Shown: positions 7,577 through 16,886, counted from the first letter of the stretch. The stretch: DNA of 64,000 nt from Paraburkholderia bannensis (GCF_014200455.1 NZ_JACHBW010000015.1:124001-188000), one strand, 5' to 3'. The notes: generated by a model not told the origin, from the letters alone. Translations and numbers: made by a program.

Positions 7577-8824
7577 ATGGGCAAGGCACTCGATGGTGTG
7601 CGTATTCTCGATTTCACGCATGTGCAGTCGGGCCCGACCTGCACTCAACTGCTTGCGTGGTTCGGCGCGGATGTGATCAAAGTGGAGCGTGCCGGGGCGG
7701 GCGATATCACGCGCGAGCAACTGCGCGATCTCCCCGACGCGGACAGCCTCTATTTCACGATGCTCAACGGCAACAAGCGCTCACTCACGCTCGACACCAA
7801 GAACCCGCAGGGCAAGCGCGTGCTGGAGCGCATGATCCGCGAGTGCGACGTGCTGGTCGAGAATTTCGCGCCCGGCGCGCTCGATCGCATGGGCTTTAGC
7901 TGGGAGCACATCCAGTCGCTCAATCCGCGCCTGATCGTGGCCTCGGTGAAGGGCTTCGGTCCAGGGCCTTACGAGGACTGCAAGGTCTACGAGAACGTCG
8001 CGCAATGCGTGGGCGGCGCGGCTTCCACGACGGGTTTCGACGATGGGCCGCCGGTGGTGTCGGGCGCGCAGATCGGCGACAGCGGCACGGGACTGCATCT
8101 GGCGCTGGGCATCGTCACGGCGCTGTTTCAGCGCACGCACACGGGGCGCGGCCAGAAGGTGCTGGCCGCGATGCAGGATGGCGTGCTCAACCTGTGCCGC
8201 GTAAAGTTGCGCGACCAGCAGCGTCTCGAACGTACCGGCGTTATGAAGGAGTACCCACAATTTCCGAACTCGGCCTTCGGCGACGCGGTGCCACGCGCAG
8301 GCAACGCATCGGGCGGCGGCCAGCCCGGCTGGATTCTCAAGTGCAAGGGCTGGGAGACCGATCCGAACGCGTATATCTACTTCATTGCCCAGGCGCCGGT
8401 CTGGGATCGCATCTGCAAGCTGATCGGCCGCGAGGAATGGATCGACGATCCTCATTTCGCCACGCCCAGCGCGCGTCTGCCGCATCTCAAGGACATTTTC
8501 GCGGAAATCGAACACTGGACCATGGCGCGCACCAAGTTCGAGGCGATGGCCGTGCTCAATCGCCACGACATTCCGTGCGGCCCGATTCTCTCGATGAAGG
8601 AAATCGCCAACGATGCTTCGCTGCGCGCGAGCGGCACCATCGTCGAGGTGGAGCATCCGGTGCGCGGCAAGTACCTCACAGTTGGCAATCCCATCAAGCT
8701 TTCGGATAGTCCAACCGAAGTCACGCGTTCGCCGATGCTGGGCGAGCACACCGATGAAGTGCTCGCCGAGTTTGGTTATAGCGAAACGGAGATCCGTTCG
8801 CTGCGCGCATCGGGTGCCATTTAA
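7577..8824 (+). CDS. frc: Formyl-CoA:oxalate CoA-transferase-like protein (class III CoA transferase)
   Basis: A 415-residue CaiB/BaiF-family enzyme. Starting at the ATG behind AGGAGA gives MGKALDGVRILDFTHVQSGP, closely resembling Oxalobacter formyl-CoA transferase as I remember it: SLYFTMLNGNKRS, VENFAPGALDRMGFSWE, KLRDQQRLERTG and GQPGWILKCKGWETD are all shared features. The catalytic Asp of the family is Asp168 in GAQIGDSGTG, and the glycine loop is present as SGGGQ. A dozen residues are missing before that loop relative to the Oxalobacter enzyme. It would move CoA from formyl-CoA to oxalate. No oxalyl-CoA decarboxylase is in the window, so the true acid substrate is uncertain. It is followed by a FAH hydrolase 85 bp downstream. 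Confidence 0.88.
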   Translation: MGKALDGVRILDFTHVQSGPTCTQLLAWFGADVIKVERAGAGDITREQLRDLPDADSLYFTMLNGNKRSLTLDTKNPQGKRVLERMIRECDVLVENFAPGALDRMGFSWEHIQSLNPRLIVASVKGFGPGPYEDCKVYENVAQCVGGAASTTGFDDGPPVVSGAQIGDSGTGLHLALGIVTALFQRTHTGRGQKVLAAMQDGVLNLCRVKLRDQQRLERTGVMKEYPQFPNSAFGDAVPRAGNASGGGQPGWILKCKGWETDPNAYIYFIAQAPVWDRICKLIGREEWIDDPHFATPSARLPHLKDIFAEIEHWTMARTKFEAMAVLNRHDIPCGPILSMKEIANDASLRASGTIVEVEHPVRGKYLTVGNPIKLSDSPTEVTRSPMLGEHTDEVLAEFGYSETEIRSLRASGAI

Positions 8825-8909
8825 GGGCTACGCACCCTGGGCGCCACGATTGACCCCGCGCGCGATAACGATGCGCACACAACGAATACCTGAACCGCTG
8901 GAGCAGAGC

Positions 8910-9722
8910 ATGGATACATGGATGCGCTTGATGGCGAACGACGGCAGCATCGTGTTCGGCCGCACGGAAAACGGCTATCTGCATGAATACGAGGGGATCG
9001 ACCATCCCGTGCCGACGGGCGCGGTGCTCTCGCTGCGTGCGCTCACACCGCTCGCGCCGTGTGCGCCCGGCAAGGTCGTCGCGCTCTGGAACAACTTCCA
9101 TGCGCTCGCGAGCAAGCTCGAAAAGCCGGTGCCGGAGCATCCGCTGTTTTTGCTCAAACCCGCGGAGTCGGTGATCGGTTCGGGCGAGACGATCAGGCGA
9201 CCCGCCCACTATGCGGGAAAAATCGTCTTCGAAGGCGAGTTAGGCATTGTGATTGGCAAGCGCTGCCGTAATGCGAGCCTGGAAGAGGCGCAGGCGGCGA
9301 TCTTTGGCTATACCGTCGTCAACGATGTCACGGCTGCGGGACTGCTGAGCGAGAATCCGCACTTCCCGCAATGGTGCCGGGCGAAGGGATTCGATACGTT
9401 CTGCTGTCTGGGACCGGCCATCGTGTCGGGTTTCGACTGGCGGCAGGCGCGCGTCGTGACCCTGCTCGATGGCGTCGAGCGGCAGAACTATGCGCTCGAC
9501 GACATGGTGTTTGCGCCCGCGCAACAGGTCAGCCTGATTTCGCAGGATCTCACCCTTGAGCCGGGCGACGTGATTGCTTGCGGGACATCACTGGGCGTCG
9601 GCTCGATCGGTGAGGGCGCGATGGTGTCGGTGACGATCGAGGGAATCGGCACGCTCGTCAATACGCTGCGCTCGCAGCAGGCCGTTGAGCAGACGCAAGT
9701 GGAAGACGAGCGCGTGGCTTGA
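8910..9722 (+). CDS. Fumarylacetoacetate hydrolase (FAH) family protein
   Basis: A 270-residue FAH-fold enzyme. The chosen ATG (MDTWMRLMAND) has GGAG 8 bases upstream. The N-terminal part (about 1-75) resembles the small cap domain; the catalytic FAH domain begins near KVVALWNNFHALASKL. The acidic metal-binding residues are in KIVFEGELGIVIGK, and the NDVTAAGLL and CGTSLGVGSIGEG segments are typical. Family members cleave C-C bonds, hydrate or decarboxylate 2-keto and enol acids with Mg2+ or Mn2+. It is in the same transcription unit as frc and therefore probably handles the product or precursor of the same acid. Substrate unknown. Confidence 0.85.
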   Translation: MDTWMRLMANDGSIVFGRTENGYLHEYEGIDHPVPTGAVLSLRALTPLAPCAPGKVVALWNNFHALASKLEKPVPEHPLFLLKPAESVIGSGETIRRPAHYAGKIVFEGELGIVIGKRCRNASLEEAQAAIFGYTVVNDVTAAGLLSENPHFPQWCRAKGFDTFCCLGPAIVSGFDWRQARVVTLLDGVERQNYALDDMVFAPAQQVSLISQDLTLEPGDVIACGTSLGVGSIGEGAMVSVTIEGIGTLVNTLRSQQAVEQTQVEDERVA

Positions 9723-9761
9723 GCGCAGCCGGCCCACCCAGCACAAGACGAAGGAGACGAA

Positions 9762-10718
9762 ATGCCGGAGCCTCTCGCCGACGCAGCGATAGCGCTGGGC
9801 GGCGCCATGCTGTTCGCCTGGTTTGCCTGTGCATTTGCACAATTCGCTGCGCTTGTGTCGGGATGGCGGCGTCGTGTGCCGCTGCGCGCGAAGCCATCGT
9901 GTGCTCGCCAGGTCGCGCCGCCGCGCCGAGCAGCGTTCGCGATTTTGTTGGCACTGCTGGCGACGGCTGTGCCGGGCGTGCTGGCTGCGCTGTTCGACGA
10001 GAGCGTTGCTGTCGTAACGGCAGCGGAGACAGGGGCGCTTTTCGGCCTTTCGCTCGCCGCACGTAGCGAAATCATGCTCTGGAAACGTGCGATTGCAGCG
10101 TGGGGCTGTGCGCTGGGTCTTGTGACGATGTGCGTGAGCATGCTTTTTCTGCTGCTTCATGGAGAACCGACACGCGTCGCGCTCTACGTCTGCGCGATCT
10201 TGGGCGCGATGGGGTTTGGTGCAGGAGCCGCCGCATTTCACTTCGCTCACGACACGCGGGCGATTTCCCGACTTCGCATCTCATCGAGCCGCACAGAGCG
10301 TGTGCTTTATTTCCTGGCGCTTGCTTTGATCTTCACGCTTGGCGCGGGGATCGGGTTGTCGTCGGCATCCAAGGAGTTCGACGTGTCGGCGCTTGCGGCA
10401 GGCTCGGTGCTGGCCGCAGCGCTGGGCGTGTGCTGGATGGGCGGCGCACGTCGCCGCTGGCGCGTAAGCGGGATCCGCATCAACGCCGCGCCGCCCGACG
10501 CATCAAAACGATCCGCGCAATCCAGATGGAGCACGGTGCCCGACGCATGGCTCGTTGCCGCATGCGGACCGTGTGCCTGTGAGCCGACTAACTTCGATGA
10601 CTGGATCGCCGTGTATCAGCCGCCTCCCACCGCCGCCTGGCCGCCAATCCACCACGCCTCGCGCGACTTCTCGCGCCGAAGGCGGCGGTCGTCGCGCAGA
10701 ATCGCTGCGGATCATTAA
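9762..10718 (+). CDS. Polytopic membrane protein of unknown function
   Basis: A 318-residue protein with about seven hydrophobic segments between residues 5 and 232 (for example LFAWFACAFAQFAAL, FAILLALLATAVPGV, GLVTMCVSMLFLLL, VLYFLALALIFTLGAGIG), then a basic Pro/Arg-rich soluble tail. AAGGAG lies 7 bases before the ATG. The order of helices and the HGEPTRVALY/FHFAHDT spacing faintly recall MHYT-type sensors, but the MHYT motif itself is absent, so I make no assignment. It is 39 bp downstream of the FAH gene on the same strand and may be co-transcribed. It ends in an 11-bp tandem repeat. Confidence 0.6.
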   Translation: MPEPLADAAIALGGAMLFAWFACAFAQFAALVSGWRRRVPLRAKPSCARQVAPPRRAAFAILLALLATAVPGVLAALFDESVAVVTAAETGALFGLSLAARSEIMLWKRAIAAWGCALGLVTMCVSMLFLLLHGEPTRVALYVCAILGAMGFGAGAAAFHFAHDTRAISRLRISSSRTERVLYFLALALIFTLGAGIGLSSASKEFDVSALAAGSVLAAALGVCWMGGARRRWRVSGIRINAAPPDASKRSAQSRWSTVPDAWLVAACGPCACEPTNFDDWIAVYQPPPTAAWPPIHHASRDFSRRRRRSSRRIAADH

Positions 10719-10720
10719 TC

Positions 10721-10761
10721 AGGCATAAGCCAGGCATAAGCCAGGCATAAGCCAGGCATAA
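10721..10761. repeat. 11-bp tandem repeat, 3.7 copies
   Basis: The unit AGGCATAAGCC is repeated without mismatch at 10721, 10732 and 10743 and partially at 10754. It lies between the stop at 10718 and the end of the convergent LysR gene (10787). No hairpin or T-run accompanies it. Confidence 0.9.
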
Positions 10762-10786
10762 ACGTTACGCCCGTAACCATAGTGCC

Positions 10787-11725
10787 TTACTTATGAAGTG
10801 AGGCCTGTGAGACTTGTGTAATGTTTTCGATCAGTTGCGCGCCTTCCTCCGTGAGGAAGCGCTTGAACGCGAGCGCGACGGGCGGCAGACGCTTGTTCTT
10901 GCGGTGCACGACATACCAGTTGAGCATGACCGGAAAGCCCTCGACATCCAGCACGGCCAGATGACCGACCTGCAGTTCGAGGCTTATCGTATGCGCCGAT
11001 AGAAACGCGATGCCCATGCCCGCGATCACGGCCTGCTTGATCGTTTCCGTGCTGTGGATCTCCATCGCGATCTTCAGGTTCGTGAGCTTGCCAGCGAAGC
11101 CTTCTTCCATCGAATTCCACGTATCCGAACCGCGCTCGCGCACGATGAACGCCTCGTTGGCGAGCGCGCTGAGCTTGATATTGCGCTTGTGCGCAAGCGG
11201 ATGCGACGGCGCGGCGACGATCACATAGGGATGCGGCGCAAACGTTTCGTTGACGGCGTCGGTTGCATGCGGAGGCCGCACCATGATCGCCAGGTCGGTC
11301 TGGTTGGTGGAAAGCTGATGCAGCAATTGCTCGCGGTTGTGCACCGAGAGATTGAGCTCCACGCCCTTGTAGCGCCGCGTGAATTCCGCGAGCAGACGCG
11401 GAAAGAAGTAATCGCCGGCGCTGATCACCGCCACGTTGAGCTTGCCGCCCGAGACGCCCTTCAACTGGCTCATGGCTTCGTCGACTTCGTGGAACTGCTG
11501 CATGATCGCGCGGCTGTAATGCAGCATTTCCGTGCCGGCCGGCGTGAGGTAGATCTTCTTGCCCAATTGCTCGAAGAGCGGCAGGCCCGCGTGCTCTTCG
11601 AGTTGCTTGACCTGGGTGGAAACGGCTGGCTGGGTGAGGTGCAGTTCTTCGGCGGCACGCGAAAAACTCAGGTGGCGCGCCACGGTCTCGAAGACCTTCA
11701 ACTGGCGCAGCGTGGCGTTCCGCAT
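10787..11725 (-). CDS. LysR-type regulator, CbbR-like
   Basis: A 312-residue LysR protein. The start MRNATLRQLKVFETVARHLSF matches the usual N-terminus of the CbbR-like subgroup; an ATG two codons upstream (11731) is equally possible since neither has a clear ribosome site. The HTH is SFSRAAEELHLTQPAVSTQVKQ; the effector domain runs from about residue 90. It is divergent from the OxlT-type transporter at 12094 with a 368-bp gap, the standard arrangement for a LysR activator and its target. Despite the CbbR resemblance there are no Calvin-cycle genes here, so a role in oxalate or organic-acid uptake is more likely. Confidence 0.88.
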   Translation of the reverse strand: MRNATLRQLKVFETVARHLSFSRAAEELHLTQPAVSTQVKQLEEHAGLPLFEQLGKKIYLTPAGTEMLHYSRAIMQQFHEVDEAMSQLKGVSGGKLNVAVISAGDYFFPRLLAEFTRRYKGVELNLSVHNREQLLHQLSTNQTDLAIMVRPPHATDAVNETFAPHPYVIVAAPSHPLAHKRNIKLSALANEAFIVRERGSDTWNSMEEGFAGKLTNLKIAMEIHSTETIKQAVIAGMGIAFLSAHTISLELQVGHLAVLDVEGFPVMLNWYVVHRKNKRLPPVALAFKRFLTEEGAQLIENITQVSQASLHK

Positions 11726-12093
11726 GGTCATGGCCGATCCATAAAGGATGGTGAATCCACATACTAACAAACTTTAATTATGAGTAATTGAGCATTCACC
11801 CTAGCATGAGTTGAAAGGAGTCCGAATGCATCGGCAGCGGCTTGCGGGTTAACGCGTAAATTCGCTTAAAGATCCATGTTTATAGCGGGAAAACCCCGAT
11901 CGATACGCCGTCTTTTCAGCCAGTCCGTGATTCATAAGAAAGCAGCGATTCAAAGAAAGTCAGCGAATTTCATTACGAATTTCCGTGTAACGAATCGAAT
12001 AAAAACAGCGATCAGAGTGATAACCATAAGTTGAAGACTATGCAGGCCGGCAAAAGCACCGGCCCCCATGAATGGATAGCGGAGACAAGCGAG
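11726..12093. other. Divergent promoter region of LysR and oxlT
   Basis: Contains an AT-rich block next to the LysR gene (11760-11795) and another (11930-12030) before oxlT. LysR-type T-N11-A sites are probably here, but no single one stands out. The TGATATATCA palindrome of the frc unit is absent. Confidence 0.4.
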
Positions 12094-13422
12094 ATGAATG
12101 CAATCGGTCAGAGGAGCGAAGGCGGTCCGTTCTGGACGAACCGCTGGTGTCAACTGGTGCTCGGCATGCTATGCATGGCGCTGGTTGCCAATCTGCAATA
12201 CGCGTGGACGCTGTTCGTCGCGCCGATGAACGCGCGCCATCACTGGGGCGAAGCGTCGATTCAACTGGCGTTCTCGATTTTCATCCTGACCGAAACCTGG
12301 CTCGTGCCCGTCGAGGGCTGGCTGGTCGACAAATTCGGCCCGCGTCCCGTCGTGGCGGTTGGCGCGGTCTGCGCGGGCCTTGCCTGGGTGCTCAATGCCT
12401 ATGCAACTACGCTGCCGATGCTTTACGCGCCGTCGGTGATCGCGGGTATCGGCGCGGGCGGTGTGTACGGCACCTGCGTGGGCAACGCACTCAAGCTGTT
12501 CCCGGACCGGCGCGGGCTGGCGGCTGGCCTCACGGCGGCGGGCTTCGGCGCGGGCGCGGCGGTCACGGTGATTCCCATCGCCAACATGATTACGCGCTCG
12601 GGCTACGAGCATACGTTTCTTTTCTTCGGCATCCTGCAGGGCGCGGCGATTCTCGTGCTGGCCTTCCTGCTGGTGAAGCCGGTGCCGCGTGCCGTGGGCG
12701 CGGCTCGACGCCTTGTCTCGCGGGTCGATTACACGCCGGGGCAGATGGTGCGTCAGCCGGTGTTCTGGATCATCTACGTCTCGTTCGTGGCGGTGGCTGC
12801 CGGCGGCCTGATGGCGACGGCGCAGATCGGCCCGATCGCGAAGGACTGGGGCCTGGCGCGCATCCCGATGACCGTGTTCGGCGCGACGCTGCCGCTGCTT
12901 ACGCTCACGCTGTCGATCGACAACATCTGCAATGGCTTTACGCGTCCGCTTTGCGGCTTCATCTCCGACAAGATCGGCCGCGAGAACACCATGTTCATCA
13001 TCTTCGTGGGCGAGGGCCTGGCGCTGCTGGGCATGATGCAGTACGGCACGAACCCCTATGCGTTCATGACCTTCGCCGCACTGATTTTCCTGTTCTGGGG
13101 CGAGATTTTCTCGATCTTCCCGGCGATCTGCGCCGATACCTTCGGCAGCAAGTTCGCCGCCGCCAATGCGGGTACGCTCTACACCGCCAAGGGCACCGCC
13201 GCGCTGCTCGTACCGGTCGCTTCGGTGTTGTCGGCGACGGGCGGCTGGAGCGCCGTGTTCATCGTCGCGGCCATCATCACGATCGCGGCGGGCGTGAGCG
13301 CGAAGTTCATCCTCGCGCCGATGCGCCAACGCCTGATCGAGCAGAACGGCGAAGCCTCGTCGGCCACGCTCGCGACGCATACCGGCGCGCTTCAGCAGTG
13401 GCAGAACCAGACCGGCGAATGA
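12094..13422 (+). CDS. oxlT: Oxalate/formate antiporter-like MFS transporter
   Basis: A 442-residue, 12-helix major-facilitator protein. The ATG chosen (MNAIGQRSEGG) has GGAG about 9 bases upstream. FWTNRWCQLVLGMLCMALVA, LQYAWTLFVAPM and GIGAGGVYGTCVGNALKLFP are hallmarks of the OFA family with OxlT, which exchanges oxalate for formate across the inner membrane. The lysine in LYTAKGTAALLVP lies in the late helix where OxlT has its substrate-binding lysine (position inferred from helix order). Together with frc 4 kb upstream it supports an oxalate-use function. A LysR gene follows 15 bp downstream. Confidence 0.87.
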   Translation: MNAIGQRSEGGPFWTNRWCQLVLGMLCMALVANLQYAWTLFVAPMNARHHWGEASIQLAFSIFILTETWLVPVEGWLVDKFGPRPVVAVGAVCAGLAWVLNAYATTLPMLYAPSVIAGIGAGGVYGTCVGNALKLFPDRRGLAAGLTAAGFGAGAAVTVIPIANMITRSGYEHTFLFFGILQGAAILVLAFLLVKPVPRAVGAARRLVSRVDYTPGQMVRQPVFWIIYVSFVAVAAGGLMATAQIGPIAKDWGLARIPMTVFGATLPLLTLTLSIDNICNGFTRPLCGFISDKIGRENTMFIIFVGEGLALLGMMQYGTNPYAFMTFAALIFLFWGEIFSIFPAICADTFGSKFAAANAGTLYTAKGTAALLVPVASVLSATGGWSAVFIVAAIITIAAGVSAKFILAPMRQRLIEQNGEASSATLATHTGALQQWQNQTGE

Positions 13423-13437
13423 CACCCTGAAGCGCCG

Positions 13438-14418
13438 ATGTCGATGAACGTTTCACTCCAGCAACTCAAGGTCTTCGTCGCGGTCGCGCGCTCGCGCAGC
13501 TTTACGCGCGCGGCGCGCGAGTTCGGTCTCACGCAGTCTGCGGTGAGCCGTTGCGTGCGCGAACTCGAAGAGGCCGTCGATCTGAAACTGTTCGATCGCA
13601 CCACGCGCCAGGTCGAGCTCACGTCGGCGGGCAGCGGCTTCGAGCGGCGCATCGCGCGCCTGCTCGACGAAATCGACATGGCATTGAGCGAAGGGCGCGA
13701 TACGCATCAGGCGCATCGCGGCGTCGTCACGATGGCGAGCAACCCGGCGCTGTCGTCGGCCTGGGTGCCGCACGCGATGGCGCGCTGCGCGGCTGCGTTG
13801 CCCGCCGTCACGCTGCATTTGCAGGACTGGTCTCAGGAGGCGGTGTTGCAGGCGGTCGAACAGGGCGAAGTGGATTTCGGCGTGATCGCTGAAGTGATGC
13901 CCGCGCTGCGGCTCGCGGGCGGCCAGTTCGATGTGCAGCCCATCGCGGCCACGCCGCTGTGCGCCTTGTTGCCAGCGCAACATTCACTCGGGCGAGTTAC
14001 GCCTTTGCATTGGAGCGCGCTGGCCGACGAAGCGCTCGTCACGCTCAATCGCGATTCCGGCTTCCCTGGCGCGGTCGTGCACGCGCTAGCAGGTTTGCGC
14101 GCGCCCGATCACGCCATGCGGGAATTCGCTCAGGCGGCGGGCGTCGCGCGCATGGTGCAGCTCGGCATGGGGATCGGCATACTGCCTGTTTCGACTGGTG
14201 CCGACGATGGCGATGCGAGACACTGGCCATTAGCTGCCGGGCCGCACGTCGTGCGTGTGCTGCATCCGGTTGTCGAGGTCAGCACGCTGCTCGTGCGTCG
14301 GCGTCATCGCTCTTTGCGGCCGTGCGCGCTGGCGGTGTGGTCACAGTTCATCGAAGCGGGGCGTATCGACCGGGCTGCTGCGCAGGAGCCCGAAATCGTC
14401 GATTCAATCGCGCAATGA
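13438..14418 (+). CDS. LysR-type transcriptional regulator
   Basis: A 326-residue LysR protein starting MSMNVSLQQLKVFVAVARSRSF, with HTH SFTRAAREFGLTQSAVSRCV (about residues 20-40) and a substrate-binding domain from about 95 on. The second ATG, two codons in, is an alternative start. It lies 15 bp after oxlT and is likely co-transcribed, which would give this transporter two LysR regulators, one divergent and one downstream. Ligand unknown. A strong stem-loop follows its stop. Confidence 0.9.
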   Translation: MSMNVSLQQLKVFVAVARSRSFTRAAREFGLTQSAVSRCVRELEEAVDLKLFDRTTRQVELTSAGSGFERRIARLLDEIDMALSEGRDTHQAHRGVVTMASNPALSSAWVPHAMARCAAALPAVTLHLQDWSQEAVLQAVEQGEVDFGVIAEVMPALRLAGGQFDVQPIAATPLCALLPAQHSLGRVTPLHWSALADEALVTLNRDSGFPGAVVHALAGLRAPDHAMREFAQAAGVARMVQLGMGIGILPVSTGADDGDARHWPLAAGPHVVRVLHPVVEVSTLLVRRRHRSLRPCALAVWSQFIEAGRIDRAAAQEPEIVDSIAQ

Positions 14419-14421
14419 AAT

Positions 14422-14445
14422 AAGGCCGCGCTTTCGCGCGGCCTT
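14422..14445. terminator. Stem-loop between convergent genes
   Basis: AAGGCCGCGC (14422-14431) pairs perfectly with GCGCGGCCTT (14436-14445) around TTTC. It lies between the LysR stop (14418) and the end of the convergent reductase (14465) and could serve both directions, though T-runs are short. Confidence 0.7.
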
Positions 14446-14464
14446 GTCACTTGCCCGCTGCTTC

Positions 14465-15442
14465 TCAGGCGGCCATTTTCATCATCTGCTCGCGTTGCTT
14501 GACGAGCGCGAGCACCGTATCGATGGCGGGCGTCGCTTCGCCCACCAGCATGCCCATTTCCTGCACCACGGTCAGCAGGGGGTCGATCTCCATCGGTCTG
14601 CGCTGCTCCAGATCGACCAGCATCGAAGTCTTGTGCGCGCCCACCGCGCCCGCACCGTCGATGCGCCGTTCGATATCCACGCGAAAATGCACGCCGAAAT
14701 GCTCGGCGATGCGCTGCGCTTCCAGCATCATCGTGCGCGCCACGGCGCGCGTTGCGGGGTCGTGCGTGATGACGTCGAGCGTCGCGTGCGTGAGCGCGCT
14801 GATCGGGTTGAAGCAAAGGTTGCCCCACAGCTTGAGCCAGATTTCGTCGCGGATATTGTCGCGGATCGGCGCTTCGAAACCGGCTGCCGTCATCGCTTCC
14901 TGCAACTGCACGATGCGCGGGGTGCGTTCGCCGGACGGCTCGCCGATGGGAAACTTCTTGCCGTACACGTGGCGGATCACGCCCGGCGCGTCGATTTCGG
15001 CGGCGGGGTAGAGCACGCAGCCAAGCGCGCGCTGCGGGCCAAGCCGCGTCCACTGCGCACCGTCGGGATCGATGCTTTCGAGTCGCGTGCCTTCGAACTT
15101 GCCGCCGTGACGGTGGAAGTACCAGTACGGAATGCCGTTGGTGCCCGTGACGAGGGCGGTATGTTTGCCCAGCAGCGGCTGCATCGCGTCGATCACGCCG
15201 GCGACCGAATGCGCCTTGAGCGTGACGATCACGACATCCTGTACGCCCAGCTCGCGCGGATCATTCGTGCAACGAACCTTTGCGACGAATTCCTCGCCGT
15301 CCATCAAGAGACGCGCGCCGTGCTCGCGCATGGCAGCCAGATGCGGGCCGCGCGCGACGAAGCTCACGTCGGCGCCTGTGCGCGCGAGTTGCACGCCCAG
15401 CATGCCGCCGATCGCGCCAGCTCCGAAGATGCAGATCTTCAT
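14465..15442 (-). CDS. 2-dehydropantoate 2-reductase family (PanE/ApbA) protein
   Basis: A 325-residue NAD(P)-dependent reductase. The start MKICIFGAGAIGG is preceded by GGGGA; an upstream ATG four codons earlier is less well spaced. Residues 5-15 form the Rossmann GxGxxG. The C-terminal domain includes EIWLKLWGNLCFNPISALT, matching the family's conserved Lys-Asn-containing helix. PanE reduces ketopantoate to pantoate in pantothenate synthesis, but many Burkholderiales paralogues act on other 2-keto acids, and no pan genes are nearby. It is transcribed alone, convergent with the LysR gene. Confidence 0.82.
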   Translation of the reverse strand: MKICIFGAGAIGGMLGVQLARTGADVSFVARGPHLAAMREHGARLLMDGEEFVAKVRCTNDPRELGVQDVVIVTLKAHSVAGVIDAMQPLLGKHTALVTGTNGIPYWYFHRHGGKFEGTRLESIDPDGAQWTRLGPQRALGCVLYPAAEIDAPGVIRHVYGKKFPIGEPSGERTPRIVQLQEAMTAAGFEAPIRDNIRDEIWLKLWGNLCFNPISALTHATLDVITHDPATRAVARTMMLEAQRIAEHFGVHFRVDIERRIDGAGAVGAHKTSMLVDLEQRRPMEIDPLLTVVQEMGMLVGEATPAIDTVLALVKQREQMMKMAA

Positions 15443-15608
15443 ATGATTCCCCAATGACGTTGAAAACCGCGTGTCGGTCAGTCGCTCGCATGGCCTGCAT
15501 CACCTGCGTGAGAGGACGGACGATGGTTCGAGCATAGGGGCAGCGATCGATTAACGACAGTTAAAGTTTATCCGCCGAATCATCAAGGATGACTTATGGG
15601 ATCGACGT

Positions 15609-16841
15609 CTATGTCGAGAAGATCGGCAGCGCCAGAAACAGCTTGATGACGAGGGCATTGGCGATGTCGATGAAGAACGCGGCGACCATCGGCACGACGA
15701 GAAATGCGAGATGCGAGTGACCGAAGCGCGCCGTCACGGCTTGCATATTGGCGATGGCGGTGGGCGTCGCGCCCAGGCCGAAACCGCAATGACCCGCTGC
15801 GAGCACGACGGCGTCGTAGTTCGCGCCCATCACGCGGAACGTGATGAACATCGCGTACAGCACCATCAGCACGGTCTGCGCGACGAGGATCGAGAACACG
15901 GGTAACGCGAGCGCGGCGAGATCCCACAACCGCAGCGTCATGAGCGCCATCGCGAGGAATAGCGCCAGGCTCACGTTGCCGATCAGCGCCACCGCATGCG
16001 CGGCGACGGGGCGGCCCGCGAGCGCCAGGCCATTGGCGAGCAGCACCGCCACGAACAGCACGCACACGAACGCGGGCAACTCGGCGGGCGTGCCGGCGAG
16101 CCAGCTTGCAATCAGGTTGCCAGCCGCGAGGCTGATGGCGATCAGCGTGAGCGTTTCGATGAAGGCGGCGGCGGTGGTCGGCTGCTCGGCTTTGGGTGCT
16201 TCGAAAGCCTGCGACGCGGCTGCGCCCTTTGCATCGGCGGCGGTATCGGTATCGGCATTGACATCTGCGCCTTCGCCGCGCCCCAGCCGCTTGAGCAGAC
16301 GCTGCGCGACCGGGCCGCCCAGTATGCCGCCCATCACGAGCCCGAAGGTTGCGCAGGCAATGGCGGCTTCGGTCGCGGACTGCAAGCCGTGATGCTCGGT
16401 GAAGACCTTGCCCCACGCCGCGCCGGTGCCGTGCCCGCCGGACAGCGAGACCGAGCCGCCCAGCAAGCCGAACAGCGGATCGACGCCCAGCGCATAAGCG
16501 AGGCCGATGCCCACCAGGTTTTGCAGCACCAGCAGCCCGACCACCACGACCAGGAAGCGCGCGAGCATCGGGCCGCCCGCCTTGAGGCTGGCGAGATTGG
16601 CATTGAGGCCGATGGTGGCGAAGAACGCCAGCATGAGCGGGGTCTGCAGCGATGCGTCGAAACTTACATCGACGCTCGCGAACGCGTGTAGACCGAACAG
16701 AACGAGCGCAGCCACGAGGCCGCCCGCCACGGGTTCGGGAATGGTCCAGCGGCGCAGCAGCGGCAGCGCGGCCACCAGCCGGTTGCCGAGCAACAGCACA
16801 AGCGACGCGGCGACGAGCGTTCCATAGACGTCGACATTCAT
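15609..16841 (-). CDS. gltS: Sodium/glutamate symporter
   Basis: A 410-residue membrane protein with the two pseudo-symmetric halves of GltS. Key signatures are GGSVSLSGGHGTGAAWGKVF in the first half and LAAGHCGFGLGATPTAIANM in the second, the glycine-rich re-entrant loops of the family. The ATG chosen (MNVDVYGTLVAAS) has GAGG 5 bases upstream; the longer open frame upstream is a low-complexity artefact. A hydrophilic, Ala/Asp-rich linker (about residues 190-230) separates the halves. It imports glutamate with sodium across the inner membrane. Confidence 0.93.
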   Translation of the reverse strand: MNVDVYGTLVAASLVLLLGNRLVAALPLLRRWTIPEPVAGGLVAALVLFGLHAFASVDVSFDASLQTPLMLAFFATIGLNANLASLKAGGPMLARFLVVVVGLLVLQNLVGIGLAYALGVDPLFGLLGGSVSLSGGHGTGAAWGKVFTEHHGLQSATEAAIACATFGLVMGGILGGPVAQRLLKRLGRGEGADVNADTDTAADAKGAAASQAFEAPKAEQPTTAAAFIETLTLIAISLAAGNLIASWLAGTPAELPAFVCVLFVAVLLANGLALAGRPVAAHAVALIGNVSLALFLAMALMTLRLWDLAALALPVFSILVAQTVLMVLYAMFITFRVMGANYDAVVLAAGHCGFGLGATPTAIANMQAVTARFGHSHLAFLVVPMVAAFFIDIANALVIKLFLALPIFST

Positions 16842-16886
16842 TGAGGCCTCGCGATGCGGCGAAGGTCGAGCCCGGGTTGCACTTGC

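Noticed and set aside
10787..11725. True CbbR of carbon fixation
   Set aside because: Sequence resembles CbbR but no RuBisCO or Calvin-cycle genes are nearby; kept as CbbR-like LysR.
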